Positions 9,153 to 19,188 of a DNA stretch of 64,000 nt are shown one piece after another (position 1 is the first letter of the stretch; each line of letters starts with the position of its first letter). This DNA is from Corynebacterium sp. 21KM1197 (GTDB lineage Bacteria > Actinomycetota > Actinomycetes > Mycobacteriales > Mycobacteriaceae), in contig NZ_CP123907.1 in the NCBI RefSeq assembly GCF_033783015.1, positions 372,001 to 436,000 on the forward strand, read 5' to 3'. The notes beneath the pieces were generated by a model, which saw only the letters and a list, made by a program, of their open reading frames with translations, was not told the DNA's origin and did no database searches. The position numbers were made by a program, and so were the translations under genes.

Positions 9153-10169
9153 ATGCTTATTTCTCAGCGACCCACCCTCACCGAAGAGGTAGTGGAGGAG
9201 TCTCGCTCCCGGTTCGTCATCGAGCCGCTGGAGCCGGGCTTTGGTTACACCCTCGGCAACTCGCTGCGTCGTACCCTGCTTTCGTCCATTCCGGGCGCGG
9301 CGGTGACCAGCGTGAAGATCGACGGTGTGCTCCACGAGTTCACCACCATCAACGGTGTGAAGGAAGATGTTTCTGACATCATCCTGAACATCAAGTCCAT
9401 GGTGTTGTCCTCGGATTCCGAGGAGCCCGTGGTGATGTACCTGAGCAAGCAGGGCGAGGGCGAGATCACGGCGGGCGACATTCAGCCCCCCGCCGGGGTG
9501 GAGATCCACAACCCGGATCTGCACATCGCCACCCTGAACGAGCAGGGCAGCCTGGAGATTGAGTTCATCGTGGAGCGCGGGCGCGGTTACGTCCCCGCGG
9601 CCGCCACCGGCGCCGGAGAGATCGGCCGGATTCCGGTGGATCAGATTTACTCCCCCGTGCTCAAGGTCAGCTACAAGGTCGAGGCCACCCGTGTGGAGCA
9701 GCGCACCGACTTTGACAAGCTGATCATTGACGTGGAGACCAAGAACTCCATCTCCCCGCGCAACGCGATGGCCTCCGCGGGCAAGACGCTCGTGGAGCTG
9801 TTCGGCCTCGCGCATGAACTCAACACCTCCGCCGAGGGCATCGAGATTGGCCCCTCCCCGCGGGAATCCGAGTTCATGGCCGCCTATGGGACCCCGATCG
9901 AGGACCTCAACTTTTCCGTTCGGTCATATAACTGCCTGAAGCGCCAGGAGATTCACACCGTCGGTGAACTCGCGGAGTGCACCGAGTCCGATCTGCTGGA
10001 CATCCGTAACTTCGGGCAGAAGTCCATCAACGAGGTCAAGATCAAGCTCGCTAACCTGGGGCTGACGCTCAAGGACGCCCCGGATGATTTTGATCCGACG
10101 GTGCTTGAGGGATACGACGCCGCCACCGGCGACTACGTGGATGACGAAGCGGAAGATACCGAAGAGTAA
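9153..10169 (+). CDS. rpoA: DNA-directed RNA polymerase subunit alpha
   Basis: The alpha dimer is the scaffold of RNA polymerase, and its C-terminal domain contacts UP elements and regulators. The 338-aa product has the N-terminal assembly domain ([20 protein letters not shown], then the beta-contact region) up to about residue 230. The CTD follows, with [18 protein letters not shown] and [16 protein letters not shown]. The last about 20 residues are acidic (DDEAEDTEE), as in other actinobacteria. The start at ATG 9153 follows AAAGGAGAG. Confidence 0.97.
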   Translation: MLISQRPTLTEEVVEESRSRFVIEPLEPGFGYTLGNSLRRTLLSSIPGAAVTSVKIDGVLHEFTTINGVKEDVSDIILNIKSMVLSSDSEEPVVMYLSKQGEGEITAGDIQPPAGVEIHNPDLHIATLNEQGSLEIEFIVERGRGYVPAAATGAGEIGRIPVDQIYSPVLKVSYKVEATRVEQRTDFDKLIIDVETKNSISPRNAMASAGKTLVELFGLAHELNTSAEGIEIGPSPRESEFMAAYGTPIEDLNFSVRSYNCLKRQEIHTVGELAECTESDLLDIRNFGQKSINEVKIKLANLGLTLKDAPDDFDPTVLEGYDAATGDYVDDEAEDTEE

Positions 10170-10208
10170 GACGCCCGCTCAACTCAACTTTCACACGAGG
10201 AGTTATTC

Positions 10209-10703
10209 ATGCCTACCCCGAAAAAGGGCGCACGGCTCGGCGGTTCTGCCAGCAACCAGCGGAAGATTCTGTCTAACCTGGCTGCGCAACTGTTCGAGCA
10301 CGGTGCCATCAAGACCACCGACGCACGGGCCAAGATGCTTCGCCCCTACGCGGAGAAGCTCATCACCAAGGCCAAGCGCGGCACCCTGGCGGATCGCCGT
10401 GAGGTGCTCAAGAAGGTGCCGCACAAGGACGTTGTGGCTCACCTCTTCAACGAGTTGGCCCCCCAGTTTGAGGGCCGCGAGGGTGGTTACACCCGCATCG
10501 TGAAGCTGGAGAACCGCCGCGGCGATAACGCCCCGATGTCTCAGATCTCCCTGGTTCTGGAGGAGACCGTGAGCACCGAGGCCACCCGCGCTACCCGCGC
10601 CGCCGCCTCCAAGGAGGCCGCGAAGGCCGAGGCCACCGAGGAAGCCGCTAAGGCTCCCGAGGCGGCGGAGGAGAAGGCCGAGGAGACCACCGAGGAGAAG
10701 TAA
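10209..10703 (+). CDS. rplQ: 50S ribosomal protein bL17 (L17), with Ala/Glu/Lys tail
   Basis: L17 lies near the polypeptide exit. Residues 1-120 are standard: [40 protein letters not shown], and [19 protein letters not shown]. The final about 45 residues are a low-complexity Ala/Glu/Lys/Thr tail ([19 protein letters not shown]). This tail brings the length to 164 aa against about 127 in E. coli. Such extensions occur in actinobacterial L17. It ends the rpoA operon before a strong terminator. Confidence 0.96.
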   Translation: MPTPKKGARLGGSASNQRKILSNLAAQLFEHGAIKTTDARAKMLRPYAEKLITKAKRGTLADRREVLKKVPHKDVVAHLFNELAPQFEGREGGYTRIVKLENRRGDNAPMSQISLVLEETVSTEATRATRAAASKEAAKAEATEEAAKAPEAAEEKAEETTEEK

Positions 10704-10737
10704 TTTCTCCCCTGGGTGAATAACCGAGGCACTCCCC

Positions 10738-10779
10738 AAGGCGCCGGGGCAGGACAGATGTTTCCTGCCCCGGCGCCTT
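10738..10779 (+). terminator. Intrinsic terminator after rplQ
   Basis: A perfect 17-bp inverted repeat, AAGGCGCCGGGGCAGGA with TCCTGCCCCGGCGCCTT, encloses an 8-nt loop. A T-rich stretch (GTGTGTTTTTG) follows. It ends the infA-rplQ transcript. Confidence 0.88.
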
Positions 10780-10819
10780 GTGTGTTTTTGTGTCCCGCGC
10801 GTCCGGTATGGTGCTGCGT

Positions 10820-11515
10820 GTGAGGCAGACGCAGACACTGAGAAGAACACCGGCCACGTTTCTCCTGATCGCGCTGGCGGCCTGGTACGGGGGGCGGCTC
10901 GTCGCGGCTATCGGCTGGCAGGGGGAATACCTGCCGCGCCTGAACATGGTGGCCGATCTGCGGGTGGCCGAGTGCGTTCCGGTGGAGGATTTCTTCGCCC
11001 CGCGTGTGGCCTGTAGCCCGTATTACCTGGTTTTCCTGCTGGCGGGAATGTTTGCGGCGTTGATGGTGGGGGCCGCCGGAGCCAAGATCATTCAACAGCG
11101 GCGCACCCTGGCCGGGGCGGTGCCAATGGGCGTGGCGTTGCTGGTCGCTGGGCTCTTTGGGGTATGGGCCATGACGGCGGACCCCGCGCAGTCCCCCGAT
11201 GCGCACTATGGGTTTGAGGTGGTAGCCCTGGTGGCACTGTGGTGCGCGATGGTCGTGGTGGGCGTGGTGGGCGTAACCTCCCGGCGGCGGCGCGCGATGA
11301 TTGACGAGGAGGAGCGCGCCACCGCCGCGGTGGGCGGGCCGCTGATCCCCGTGACCTGGGTGCTCTTGGGGGTATCGGCGCTGGGTCTGGCCCTGACCGT
11401 CGCGGCGGCCTTTGGCAATGGCTATGACAACCCGGTGGGCCTGTACCAGCGCATGGCCCTCGACGCCCCGGCCCTGTGGCTGCTGGCGGTGGCCTCGGGG
11501 TGGTGGCATCGATGA
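10820..11515 (+). CDS. Membrane protein of unknown function upstream of truA
   Basis: The 231-aa product has about six hydrophobic segments, near residues 12-30, 60-82, 95-112, 125-148, 172-192 and 208-225. A basic cytosolic loop (SRRRRAMIDEEERA) lies after segment 4. I do not recognise the family with confidence. The GTG start at 10820 was chosen because TATGGT (10807-10812) ends 7 nt before it, the leaderless spacing seen elsewhere here. ATG 10808 lies inside that box. Its stop overlaps the truA start (ATGA). Confidence 0.6.
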   Translation: MRQTQTLRRTPATFLLIALAAWYGGRLVAAIGWQGEYLPRLNMVADLRVAECVPVEDFFAPRVACSPYYLVFLLAGMFAALMVGAAGAKIIQQRRTLAGAVPMGVALLVAGLFGVWAMTADPAQSPDAHYGFEVVALVALWCAMVVVGVVGVTSRRRRAMIDEEERATAAVGGPLIPVTWVLLGVSALGLALTVAAAFGNGYDNPVGLYQRMALDAPALWLLAVASGWWHR

Positions 11516-12390
11516 GTCCGGTGGTGAGGCTGCGGTTGGACCTCGCCTATGACGGCACGGATTTTCACGGTTGGGCCAGCCAAAAGGACCGCAGCCTGCG
11601 CACCGTGCAGGGCGCGGTGGAGGAGGCGTTGTCCCTGGTGCTGCGCGTGCCGGTGAGCCTGACGGTGGCGGGGCGGACGGACGCCGGGGTACACGCGGCG
11701 GGACAGGTGGCGCACGCGGACGTTCCCGCCGAGTGTCTAGAGCAGCGCTCCATCGAGGGGAAGCCGGAGCGGCTGGTGCGTCGATTAGCACGACTTTTGC
11801 CCGAGGACATTCGGCTCAGCGCCTGCACCCTCGCCCCGGAGGGCTTTGACGCGAGGTTTTCCGCTTTACGACGCCACTACCGCTACCGCGTGACCACGGC
11901 CCCCGCCGGGCCCGTGCCCACCCGGGTCCGCGATACGACTTCCTGGCCCAAACCCGTGGATATGGCGCTCATGCACGAAACCGCGGATCACCTGGTTGGT
12001 CTGCACGATTTCGCGGCGTTTTGCAAGGCCAAGCCCCACGCCACCACGGTGCGCGATCTCCAGGTGCTGCGCTGGCGCGATGCGTCTACGCCCTGGGAGC
12101 CGCAGCTCTATGAGGCTGAAGTGAGCGCGGATGCCTTTTGTTGGTCGATGGTGCGCGCCCTGGTGGGGTGTTGCCTGGCGGCGGGGGAGGGGAGGTTTGC
12201 CCCCGAGATGGCCCTGGGCTTGTTGAGCGAGCGGCGGCGTTCCTCCCGGGTTCCCGTGGCCGCGGCCAAGGGATTGAGCCTGGTGGGCGTGGACTATCCT
12301 GATGATCGGGAACTTGCCGCTCGGGCGTTGGTGACCCGGGATCGGCGTGCGGCGTTACCCTCCCCGGCCCTGGATGCCGATACACTCTAG
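11512..12390 (+). CDS. truA: tRNA pseudouridine(38-40) synthase TruA
   Basis: TruA isomerises uridines 38-40 in the anticodon stem of tRNAs. The 292-aa protein has LDLAYDGTDFHGWASQ at the N-terminus, the catalytic Asp in VAGRTDAGVHAAGQV at about residue 55, and the second-domain motif FCWSMVRALVGCCLAAG. ATG 11512 overlaps the previous stop by 4 nt and gives a normal N-terminus. Confidence 0.95.
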   Translation: MSPVVRLRLDLAYDGTDFHGWASQKDRSLRTVQGAVEEALSLVLRVPVSLTVAGRTDAGVHAAGQVAHADVPAECLEQRSIEGKPERLVRRLARLLPEDIRLSACTLAPEGFDARFSALRRHYRYRVTTAPAGPVPTRVRDTTSWPKPVDMALMHETADHLVGLHDFAAFCKAKPHATTVRDLQVLRWRDASTPWEPQLYEAEVSADAFCWSMVRALVGCCLAAGEGRFAPEMALGLLSERRRSSRVPVAAAKGLSLVGVDYPDDRELAARALVTRDRRAALPSPALDADTL

Positions 12391-12431
12391 GGGCTGCACA
12401 AAACCAAGAAAGGACCACGAGGCCTCTCTCT

Positions 12432-15008
12432 ATGGATACTGCCCAGATTGCCTATCTCGCGGTACTGATCTTTACCCTGCCGGGATTCCTCCTGAGCTGG
12501 GCCTCTGGCATCAAGGCCCCCTGGGCCGCCGCCGCAGCCATGCCGGTGAGCTTCAGCGTTTTTGGCCTGGCCGCCTGGCTGATTGGCTTGACCCCGTGGC
12601 GTTATGATCTGCTTTCCGTGACGGGCCTGTGGCTCTTCCTCATGCTCCTGGCGGTGGCGTGGCGCTGGGGCTATGGGCGACGCTTCGGGCGTGGTCGTCG
12701 CCGACGTTTCCCGCGCCGCCCGCGCTTTGCAGGATTAAGGAAGCGCCGGGACAAGGGCCGTGACCTCATGGCCACCGTGGTGTATTTACCGGCGGACGCC
12801 GATATTCTCCGCGACGCCGATGCGGTGGCCCAGGCCACAGGCATTGACACCCGCGCAAAGCGGTATAAGGAGGCCCTGCTTCCCCCCGCGCCCCAGATCG
12901 TTCCCGAATCCGACGAATCCACAGGGGATACCGAGGCTACCGAAGCCGCCGGGGTTGCAGCCCCGCGGTGGACCCAGCGCGAGTGGTGGTTGGACCCACA
13001 GCGGCGCCGGGGCGGCATCCTCGATCCCACCTGGATCATTCCCGCCGTGGGCGTGATCGCGGGGGCGCACGTCATCATTGCCAAGTCCTTGGATTTCATT
13101 GCCAGTGCCCCGCAGGGGCTCAATAATGTGTTCCAGGGTTGGGACGTGCAATGGCACGCCAACGTGGTGCGCTGGATCATGGAATCCGGCGTGGCCTCTC
13201 CCACCAGAATGGGCGAGCTGCACAACATTGAGACTCAGGCCGCGATGTTTTATCCCAGTGGCTGGCACGCGGGCACCTATTTCATCGCGGAACTCGGGGG
13301 AGTGTCTCCCATCGAGGCCGTGAATGTGGCCAGCGCCGTGATCCCCGGCGTGGGGTTCCCGCTTTCCGTGGGGCTGCTGGCCTGGAAGATGATGCGCAGC
13401 CGCGGAATCACCGCGCAATTGGGGGCGGCCCTGGCGGCGTTCTTGATCTTTGGCGCCCCGGCGGGGTACTGGGTGGGCAATTACGTGGGAGCCTGGCCCT
13501 ACACGGCGGCGGTGGCGCTCACCGGCGTGGTCATCGCGCTCTTTATGACCGTGCCCAGCAATCCGCGCTTTAGCTTTGTCGCCGCGCTGGCGCTCATGGG
13601 CGTTACCCAAATGCACCCCTCGGCGGCCACGATCATCGTGAGCGCCCTGCTGCTGTGGTGGCTGTGCTGGCTGGTGTGGGTGCCGTCTCGCCCCACGGAG
13701 GGCGTGCGGCAGGGGCTCATGGTGCGGCTTCGCGACGTCGGATTGCTGGCGGCCTCGGGAGCGGTGGGCGTGGTGCTGCTCCTCCCGCAGATTCTCATGG
13801 GCTCCGAGGTTACCGAGGAGGTGGCGGCCTTTTCTGGGGAGGAGGATATTTCCCGGGGGGAGGCCTGGGCCAAGGCGCTGTGGATGAATACCCGGCACGT
13901 GAGCGCCTTCGAGGGAATCAACCTCACCTGGGTGCTCTGTGCCGCCCTCATCGGCGGGATCGCGCTGCTGGTGTGGCGGCGCAACGTGTGGGTGATCTTG
14001 CTGTACCTCTTCTCCGTGACGCTGGCGGTCAATGCCCTGCTTCCCTTTGATGGCGCGTGGGGTGATCTGCTCAGCTCGATCGGTGGATTGCACTACTCGA
14101 TGGCGCACCGCCTCATCATTCCGGTGGCCATGCTCGTGATGGCGGCCGCCGGGATCGGCATAGCGGTGCTCATTCGGTTGGTGTGCCTGGCGCCGGTGCG
14201 CAAGTGGGCGCGGGCCTCGGTGATCGCCTCCATCGCGCTGGCGGTGCCGGTGAGTTGGGGAATCTATGCGAACCTGTGGTCGCAGATCAAGGAGGGCGCG
14301 GAGTGGTCCATCAATTCCTCCCGCGTGGATGGCCGCATGGTCAGCGACGTCGATCTGCGGGCCTTTGACTGGCTGGCCCGCCAGCCGCACGCCTATGAGG
14401 GCCTCATCATGGGTGAGCCCGCCGATGGCCACGGGTGGATGTACGCCTACAACACCCTGCCCTCGGTCATGCGTCATTACGATTGGCCCGCGGATTCCAA
14501 GGATTCCGCCACCCGCCTGTTGTACTGGTGGCCCAATGCCCTGGGCGCCGGTAACCCCGGTGCCCCCAATGAGCGCAATCACGTGGACGAGGCTGCCGAG
14601 CGCATGGGCGTGAACTACATCCTGATTTCCCCGGAGAACTTCTGGATGTCCCAGCCGCGCAACGAGCGCATGATGGACGGACTGTGGTTTACCCCCGGCG
14701 TGACCCCGGTGTACCGGGAACAGAACGTGGCGATCTTCGCCGTCAATGAGGCCTTTACCGATGAGGAACTGGAGCAGATGAGGGAGCCGGGCAACTCGCC
14801 CGAGCCCCTGGATGAAACGGACCCGGTTCCCACCAAGGGGGAGGCCGGCGTGGCTACCAGCGAGGAAGAGGAGAACCAGCCCTACTTCCACCGACCCACG
14901 GAACCCAATAATCGCGCCGACGTTCCCACCGAGGACGCGGATAATGACGCGAGTTGGCCCGTGGAGGGGGAGATCACCGAGGGCGGCGCACCCGTGCGGG
15001 TGGAGTGA
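12432..15008 (+). CDS. Very large multi-spanning membrane protein, DUF6541-like
   Basis: The 858-aa protein begins with two or three membrane segments (residues 5-75), then a strongly basic loop (RRFGRGRRRRFPRRPRFAG). A hydrophilic stretch leads to about ten further membrane segments (residues 195-610). An extracytoplasmic-looking domain (about 630-770) carries aromatic and Gly-rich motifs such as EPADGHGWMYAYN. The last 90 residues are acidic and low-complexity. The shape resembles DUF6541 proteins of corynebacteria, possibly GT-C-like envelope enzymes, but no catalytic motif is certain. A TACACT box at 12381-12386 could drive it from within the truA end. Confidence 0.65.
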   Translation: MDTAQIAYLAVLIFTLPGFLLSWASGIKAPWAAAAAMPVSFSVFGLAAWLIGLTPWRYDLLSVTGLWLFLMLLAVAWRWGYGRRFGRGRRRRFPRRPRFAGLRKRRDKGRDLMATVVYLPADADILRDADAVAQATGIDTRAKRYKEALLPPAPQIVPESDESTGDTEATEAAGVAAPRWTQREWWLDPQRRRGGILDPTWIIPAVGVIAGAHVIIAKSLDFIASAPQGLNNVFQGWDVQWHANVVRWIMESGVASPTRMGELHNIETQAAMFYPSGWHAGTYFIAELGGVSPIEAVNVASAVIPGVGFPLSVGLLAWKMMRSRGITAQLGAALAAFLIFGAPAGYWVGNYVGAWPYTAAVALTGVVIALFMTVPSNPRFSFVAALALMGVTQMHPSAATIIVSALLLWWLCWLVWVPSRPTEGVRQGLMVRLRDVGLLAASGAVGVVLLLPQILMGSEVTEEVAAFSGEEDISRGEAWAKALWMNTRHVSAFEGINLTWVLCAALIGGIALLVWRRNVWVILLYLFSVTLAVNALLPFDGAWGDLLSSIGGLHYSMAHRLIIPVAMLVMAAAGIGIAVLIRLVCLAPVRKWARASVIASIALAVPVSWGIYANLWSQIKEGAEWSINSSRVDGRMVSDVDLRAFDWLARQPHAYEGLIMGEPADGHGWMYAYNTLPSVMRHYDWPADSKDSATRLLYWWPNALGAGNPGAPNERNHVDEAAERMGVNYILISPENFWMSQPRNERMMDGLWFTPGVTPVYREQNVAIFAVNEAFTDEELEQMREPGNSPEPLDETDPVPTKGEAGVATSEEEENQPYFHRPTEPNNRADVPTEDADNDASWPVEGEITEGGAPVRVE

Positions 15009-15128
15009 GCGGCCCGGTGAGGAGATCGGGGGGACGGCTGGACAGCGGGGCTGAGCGGTGGGGCTGCGGTGAGGCCGCGTGGTGCTGCGCGGTGACGCGC
15101 TTGCGGCCTATCCGTGTAGCGCGCGGTG

Positions 15129-15134
15129 TATAGT
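15129..15134 (+). promoter_or_regulatory. Possible -10 box upstream of eccB
   Basis: TATAGT lies 44 nt before the eccB start, leaving a short leader that contains the G-rich ribosome-binding stretch GGGGGAAGG (15160-15168). No convincing -35 is seen. The 170-nt gap between 15008 and eccB holds nothing else. Confidence 0.4.
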
Positions 15135-15178
15135 ACAACCAGATAGGGATACATCTTTCGGGGGAAGGCTATCGGGGT

Positions 15179-16492
15179 ATGCCACATCAACGCACCATGC
15201 TCGCGTCCACCACGCAGGCGCAGGTTTCCGGCCATCGTTTTCTGCTGCGCAGAATGCACCACGGGCTCGTGCTGGGAGATACCCGCATGATCCACGACCC
15301 GCTGGCCAAGCGCCACCGGGCCGCCACCTTTGGCACCGTGCTCACGGTCTTGCTGCTCATGGGAGCGGGCATGCTTGCCGTGCTCGATCCCAAACCCAGC
15401 CCCAGCGAGGACGCCGCGCTGCTGCGAGCCACCAGGGGGGCACTGTACGTGCGCGTGGCGGGTGAGGTACACCCGGTGCCCAACCTGGCCTCCGCCCGCC
15501 TCGTGCTGGGCAAAGCCGAGGAGCCTGCGGACATCAGCGATGAGGAACTAGGCGTTCTTATACACGGCAGGCCCGTGGGGGTGAACGACGCCCCCGGTTT
15601 CATCGCGGATGCCCCGCCTCCCGAGGGGGAACGCACCTGGACGGCCTGCGCGAGACGGGGGACGGTGAGCGTCGAGTTAGGGGGAACGCCCCGCGCGTTA
15701 GCGCACGATGAGGCCGTATTGCTGCGCGATACCTCGGGAACTGCTCCGGTGGATTACCTGGTGACGGCGCGGGGCCGGGCGGCATTGCCGCCCGCCGAAA
15801 CCCCGGAGGGCGTGATATTGCGCCGCAGGCTGGGGGTAAGGGCCACGGCCCCGGTGTGGAGCCCACCGGCTGCCTTGGTGACGGCGATAGCCGAACAAGA
15901 GGCCTTTTCCTTCCCCACGCCCCTTCCCGAGGTATGGAGCACCGGAGACGAGGCGTGGCTTTCCCGCCCCGAGGGAATTCATGCCCTGACCGAGACGCAG
16001 GCGGACATGCTTACCGATATGGGGGCGCCCCACCGGAACGTTTCCCACGCCCAGGCTGCCGCGAGGCCGGAGGCCCCCAACACCCTGCGCTTACCGGAGC
16101 ACGCGGTGCGCCTCATCGACCCCGCCACCACGGATTTATGCGTGATGGGGCCGGAGGGCACTGTGGGTACGGTGGGCCACGCCGATGAGGCGCGTACGCA
16201 GGTGAAGCTGCCGAATCCTACGTGGAATAGCGGAGGGGAGCGCGGGGAGGTGGAGGATCGCCTGGCGGTGGCGGAGACATTTTCCGCTGACCTGCGCGGG
16301 GCGATTGCCGTGGATGCGGGAGCGGGGTATCACGTGGTGACCGCGCATGGGGTGCGGCATCGACTCCCGGATTACGGGACCATCGGGATACTGGGGCTGC
16401 CCGAGCCGATTCCGGGGTGGTGGCCGGTGCTTTCTCTGCTGCCCGAGGGAACCCCGCTGAGCGAGGAAGAGGCCCTGCGGGGAACGCGATAG
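15179..16492 (+). CDS. eccB: Type VII secretion protein EccB
   Basis: EccB is a membrane-anchored periplasmic component of the ESX core complex. The 437-aa protein has the characteristic N-terminus: TTQAQVSGHRFLLRRMHHGLV and LGDTRMIHDPLAKRHRA, followed by one transmembrane helix (about residues 54-74). The long extracytoplasmic part includes the VRLIDPATTDLCVM and GAGYHVVTAHGVRHRLPDYG repeats near the C-terminus. It converges on mycP with only 16 nt between stops. Confidence 0.9.
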   Translation: MPHQRTMLASTTQAQVSGHRFLLRRMHHGLVLGDTRMIHDPLAKRHRAATFGTVLTVLLLMGAGMLAVLDPKPSPSEDAALLRATRGALYVRVAGEVHPVPNLASARLVLGKAEEPADISDEELGVLIHGRPVGVNDAPGFIADAPPPEGERTWTACARRGTVSVELGGTPRALAHDEAVLLRDTSGTAPVDYLVTARGRAALPPAETPEGVILRRRLGVRATAPVWSPPAALVTAIAEQEAFSFPTPLPEVWSTGDEAWLSRPEGIHALTETQADMLTDMGAPHRNVSHAQAAARPEAPNTLRLPEHAVRLIDPATTDLCVMGPEGTVGTVGHADEARTQVKLPNPTWNSGGERGEVEDRLAVAETFSADLRGAIAVDAGAGYHVVTAHGVRHRLPDYGTIGILGLPEPIPGWWPVLSLLPEGTPLSEEEALRGTR

Positions 16493-16508
16493 TTCTGCTT
16501 TTGGGGCG

Positions 16509-17690
16509 TTACCCGGCTTCATTCCGCTTCCCGTACCTCGCGGCAAAACCCCAGAGGAATACACCGCACAGGGTGATACCCCCAAGGGATAGCGCAAAGG
16601 AGCGGGCGTGCGACTGCGCCCGGAGATCGGGAGGAACCGGGCGAGAGAGTTCGGGCACCGAGCGCTGTGGCAGTGCCGGGGGCAGGCTGGCCGATAACAC
16701 CTCGTGGGCGGTGATGCTTCCGTGCGGCGGCTGAGCAACGGAGAACAGGTGGGCGCGGACGCGGGCGGGAGAATAATCCGGGTGACGCTCCAGGAGCAGC
16801 GCGATGATCCCGGACACCACGGGGGCGGCGAAACTCGTGCCGATGAGGGTCTGTGGGGAGGAGATAAAACCCGAGGAATCGGGAGAGCCCACCGCGCTGA
16901 TCCACCCCGGGCCGCGCGGGTCTAGGCCCGCCGCCAGGCCTCCCGGGGCGGAAAGCAGATTCGCCCCACCGGACAGGGAGTAATCAGCGAGGGAGTGGGG
17001 ATCATCGAGCGCGCCCACGGAGATCACGGTGGGGGAGTGGGCAGGATAGACCACGGAGGAATCCTCGCATTGGTTGGAGCGATTCCCCGCCGCCGCGACT
17101 ACCACGGCACCCTGCCGCTCCGCGCGATCCAGGGCGGAATCGAGGACGCGGGTATCCAGGTGGCGGGCTCGCTCGGGAGCCAGGCAGGCCACCACGGAGA
17201 TATTAATGACACGGGCGCCCCGATCCACCGCCTCATCAATGGCCTGAGCCAGGGAGGCGAGGCTACCCCGGGCGCGGGAGACCTCATCGGTGTGCGTGGT
17301 GGCGGCGCTGGTCTGGCGAATACTGAGAATACGGCTATTGGGGGCCACGCCGCGATCCGCGGCGGCAATAATCCCCGCCACGATGGTGCCGTGGGCATCG
17401 CAATCGCGCAGAGAATCGGGTTCCTCCGGTGAGACGAGGTCGGAACCGGCGATGAGGTGGCGCAGTTGCGGGTGCGGGGCCACGCCGGTGTCGATGATCG
17501 CCACGGTTATCCCCTCCCCGGAGGCGAGCGGCGATCGCGGTATGGCGGCTGGTGGAACCTCACCATCGAGGGGTATTCCGGCGGCGCAGCGTTCCTCGGC
17601 CCGCGCGGGTACATCCGTGACGGCGAAGGCGGCGAAGGTGAGGAAAGGCCAGGAAAGAAGGGAAACGAGGAGGAACCGAATGATGCGCAT
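16509..17690 (-). CDS. mycP: Mycosin, type VII secretion-associated subtilisin-like protease
   Basis: Mycosins are membrane-anchored serine proteases needed for ESX function. The 393-aa protein has an N-terminal signal (MRIIRFLLVSLLSWPFL), the catalytic Asp in VAIIDTGVAPHP, the His in DAHGTIVAG and the Ser in LIGTSFAAPVVSG. One C-terminal transmembrane helix (SLGGITLCGVFLWGF) precedes a basic cytosolic end. The ATG at 17690 overlaps the eccD stop as TGATG. A GTG one codon upstream is also possible. Order eccD-mycP is as in other ESX loci, but this pair is inverted relative to eccB and eccC. Confidence 0.92.
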   Translation of the reverse strand: MRIIRFLLVSLLSWPFLTFAAFAVTDVPARAEERCAAGIPLDGEVPPAAIPRSPLASGEGITVAIIDTGVAPHPQLRHLIAGSDLVSPEEPDSLRDCDAHGTIVAGIIAAADRGVAPNSRILSIRQTSAATTHTDEVSRARGSLASLAQAIDEAVDRGARVINISVVACLAPERARHLDTRVLDSALDRAERQGAVVVAAAGNRSNQCEDSSVVYPAHSPTVISVGALDDPHSLADYSLSGGANLLSAPGGLAAGLDPRGPGWISAVGSPDSSGFISSPQTLIGTSFAAPVVSGIIALLLERHPDYSPARVRAHLFSVAQPPHGSITAHEVLSASLPPALPQRSVPELSRPVPPDLRAQSHARSFALSLGGITLCGVFLWGFAARYGKRNEAG

Positions 17691-19045
17691 CACAGGCTCA
17701 GCCCCCGGATGAAGGCAAAGACTCCCGCGAGATGGAGGCACAGCGGAAAGAGGGCGGCGATGGTGAGGGACTCTAGGCGCTCCCACCACAGGAGATGAGT
17801 GGGATCGGGGGCCGGTACCCGGGGCAGCCACCACGGCATACCGATGCAGGCGCAGCAAAGAAAACCGATGAGCAGCGTGATAATCAGGCGATTTTCCGCC
17901 ACGATACCCACGGTGGCGAGGGTACCGAGGGCACCGAGAGCACTGAGCGCGCAGCCGATGTGTGACCACAGAACGATCGGGTGGGGGTGGCGCAGGCCGT
18001 GGAGCGTGAAAACCACGGCAAAGCCGAGTGCGACGGCGGCGCTAAACCCCACACCGGTGGGGGAATGACGGGTGGTGAGTCCGATGATGAGGAGGCAGGG
18101 GCACGCGACGAGGGCGGTGCCGAGGTGAATCCCCTCGTAGACGAGGCGAGCGCGCCGGGCGTGGCGCTGCATGCGTTCGGGGGACGATGGGGGAGCGTCG
18201 GAAAGCCCCAGATCCTGCCCGGCCGAGGGGAGCCTGGGTGGGGTGAGACTCGCGCAGGCGGTGGAGAGGCGCGGGGAGAAAAGGATGAGAAGAAAACTCA
18301 GGAGCAGGGTCAGGGCCGCCGTGCCGGAAAGATTCTTGAGGCCAAACCATGCCGCCACGGCGGCAAGTCCGAGGAAGCAGGCGACGCTGGCGGCGGCGAT
18401 GATCCGGGTGGGCAGGCCGCGCGCGGCGAAGCCGCAGGCGGTCAGGGCAGCGGCGGCGGAGAGAATCCCGACGAACAGGGCATAAGCGGGCCATTGATAA
18501 GGCTGCCCACCGTATATCCACAGGAAACCCGAGGCGCCGGCGCAGGCCGTGCCAGCGGCGATTACGCCGGGCAGGGGCTGTGCCCACAGAGTGAGGATCA
18601 CGGCGGCCACGGTGGAGGGAAGAAACGCGCCCCAGAGGGGAAGCCACGGGGAGAGCACCATGACCAGAGCGAGGAGGGAAACGGTCGCCGCGGCGTGGGC
18701 AAGGGAGAGCGGGGGCACCGGGCGCGCCGCGCGGGAGGTTTCCTCGGTGAGGGCCTCGGTGGCGTCGAGAAGCACGGGAGGAGGGAGTTCCTGCTGCGGG
18801 CTTAAAAGCAGGGAATCGCCGTCGCGGAGGCCCGTGTGGGAGAGAGGCACGGTGGCGTCGATAGTCCGCCCGCCTGCCGTAAGGGCCTGCCACGGGCGGG
18901 TGAGCAGCGGCGCGGCACAGAGCGCGAGGAGCTCATCGAGGAACTCCGCGAGCGAAGAATGTGCAGGTAGGGCGATGTCCGCCTCGCGGTGGTAGGAACC
19001 AGCGTGGAGACGGATGCGAAGCCTGAGCATATGGCTAGTGGCCAT
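17690..19045 (-). CDS. eccD: Type VII secretion integral membrane protein EccD
   Basis: EccD forms the membrane pore vestibule of ESX systems. The 451-aa protein has a ubiquitin-like N-terminal domain (LRLRIRLHAGSYHREADIAL to about residue 95, with LRDGDSLLLSP) and then about eleven hydrophobic segments from residue 120 to the end. The ATG at 19045 was chosen because GGGGGAG lies 11 nt before it on the minus strand. Alternatives are 19105 and 19030. It is followed directly by mycP. Confidence 0.88.
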   Translation of the reverse strand: MATSHMLRLRIRLHAGSYHREADIALPAHSSLAEFLDELLALCAAPLLTRPWQALTAGGRTIDATVPLSHTGLRDGDSLLLSPQQELPPPVLLDATEALTEETSRAARPVPPLSLAHAAATVSLLALVMVLSPWLPLWGAFLPSTVAAVILTLWAQPLPGVIAAGTACAGASGFLWIYGGQPYQWPAYALFVGILSAAAALTACGFAARGLPTRIIAAASVACFLGLAAVAAWFGLKNLSGTAALTLLLSFLLILFSPRLSTACASLTPPRLPSAGQDLGLSDAPPSSPERMQRHARRARLVYEGIHLGTALVACPCLLIIGLTTRHSPTGVGFSAAVALGFAVVFTLHGLRHPHPIVLWSHIGCALSALGALGTLATVGIVAENRLIITLLIGFLCCACIGMPWWLPRVPAPDPTHLLWWERLESLTIAALFPLCLHLAGVFAFIRGLSL

Positions 19046-19126
19046 GATGGAATCAACTCCCCCGAGTACGTATGCGCTCACCCCCGGGTGAGGCACCCCG
19101 ATCATTTTTCTCCATCATGGTCTATT

Positions 19127-19145
19127 CTGTGGAATATGTCCACAG
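19127..19145. promoter_or_regulatory. Palindrome at the eccC promoter
   Basis: CTGTGG-N7-CCACAG is a perfect 6-bp inverted repeat. It overlaps the end of a possible -10 (TATTCT, 19123-19128) and lies 44 nt before the eccC start, between the divergent eccD and eccC. It is placed where a repressor or attenuating hairpin could act. Confidence 0.4.
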
Positions 19146-19188
19146 CAGGGGGTTGTGGCCAGAGAGCATGACACACAAGGGGGACGTC

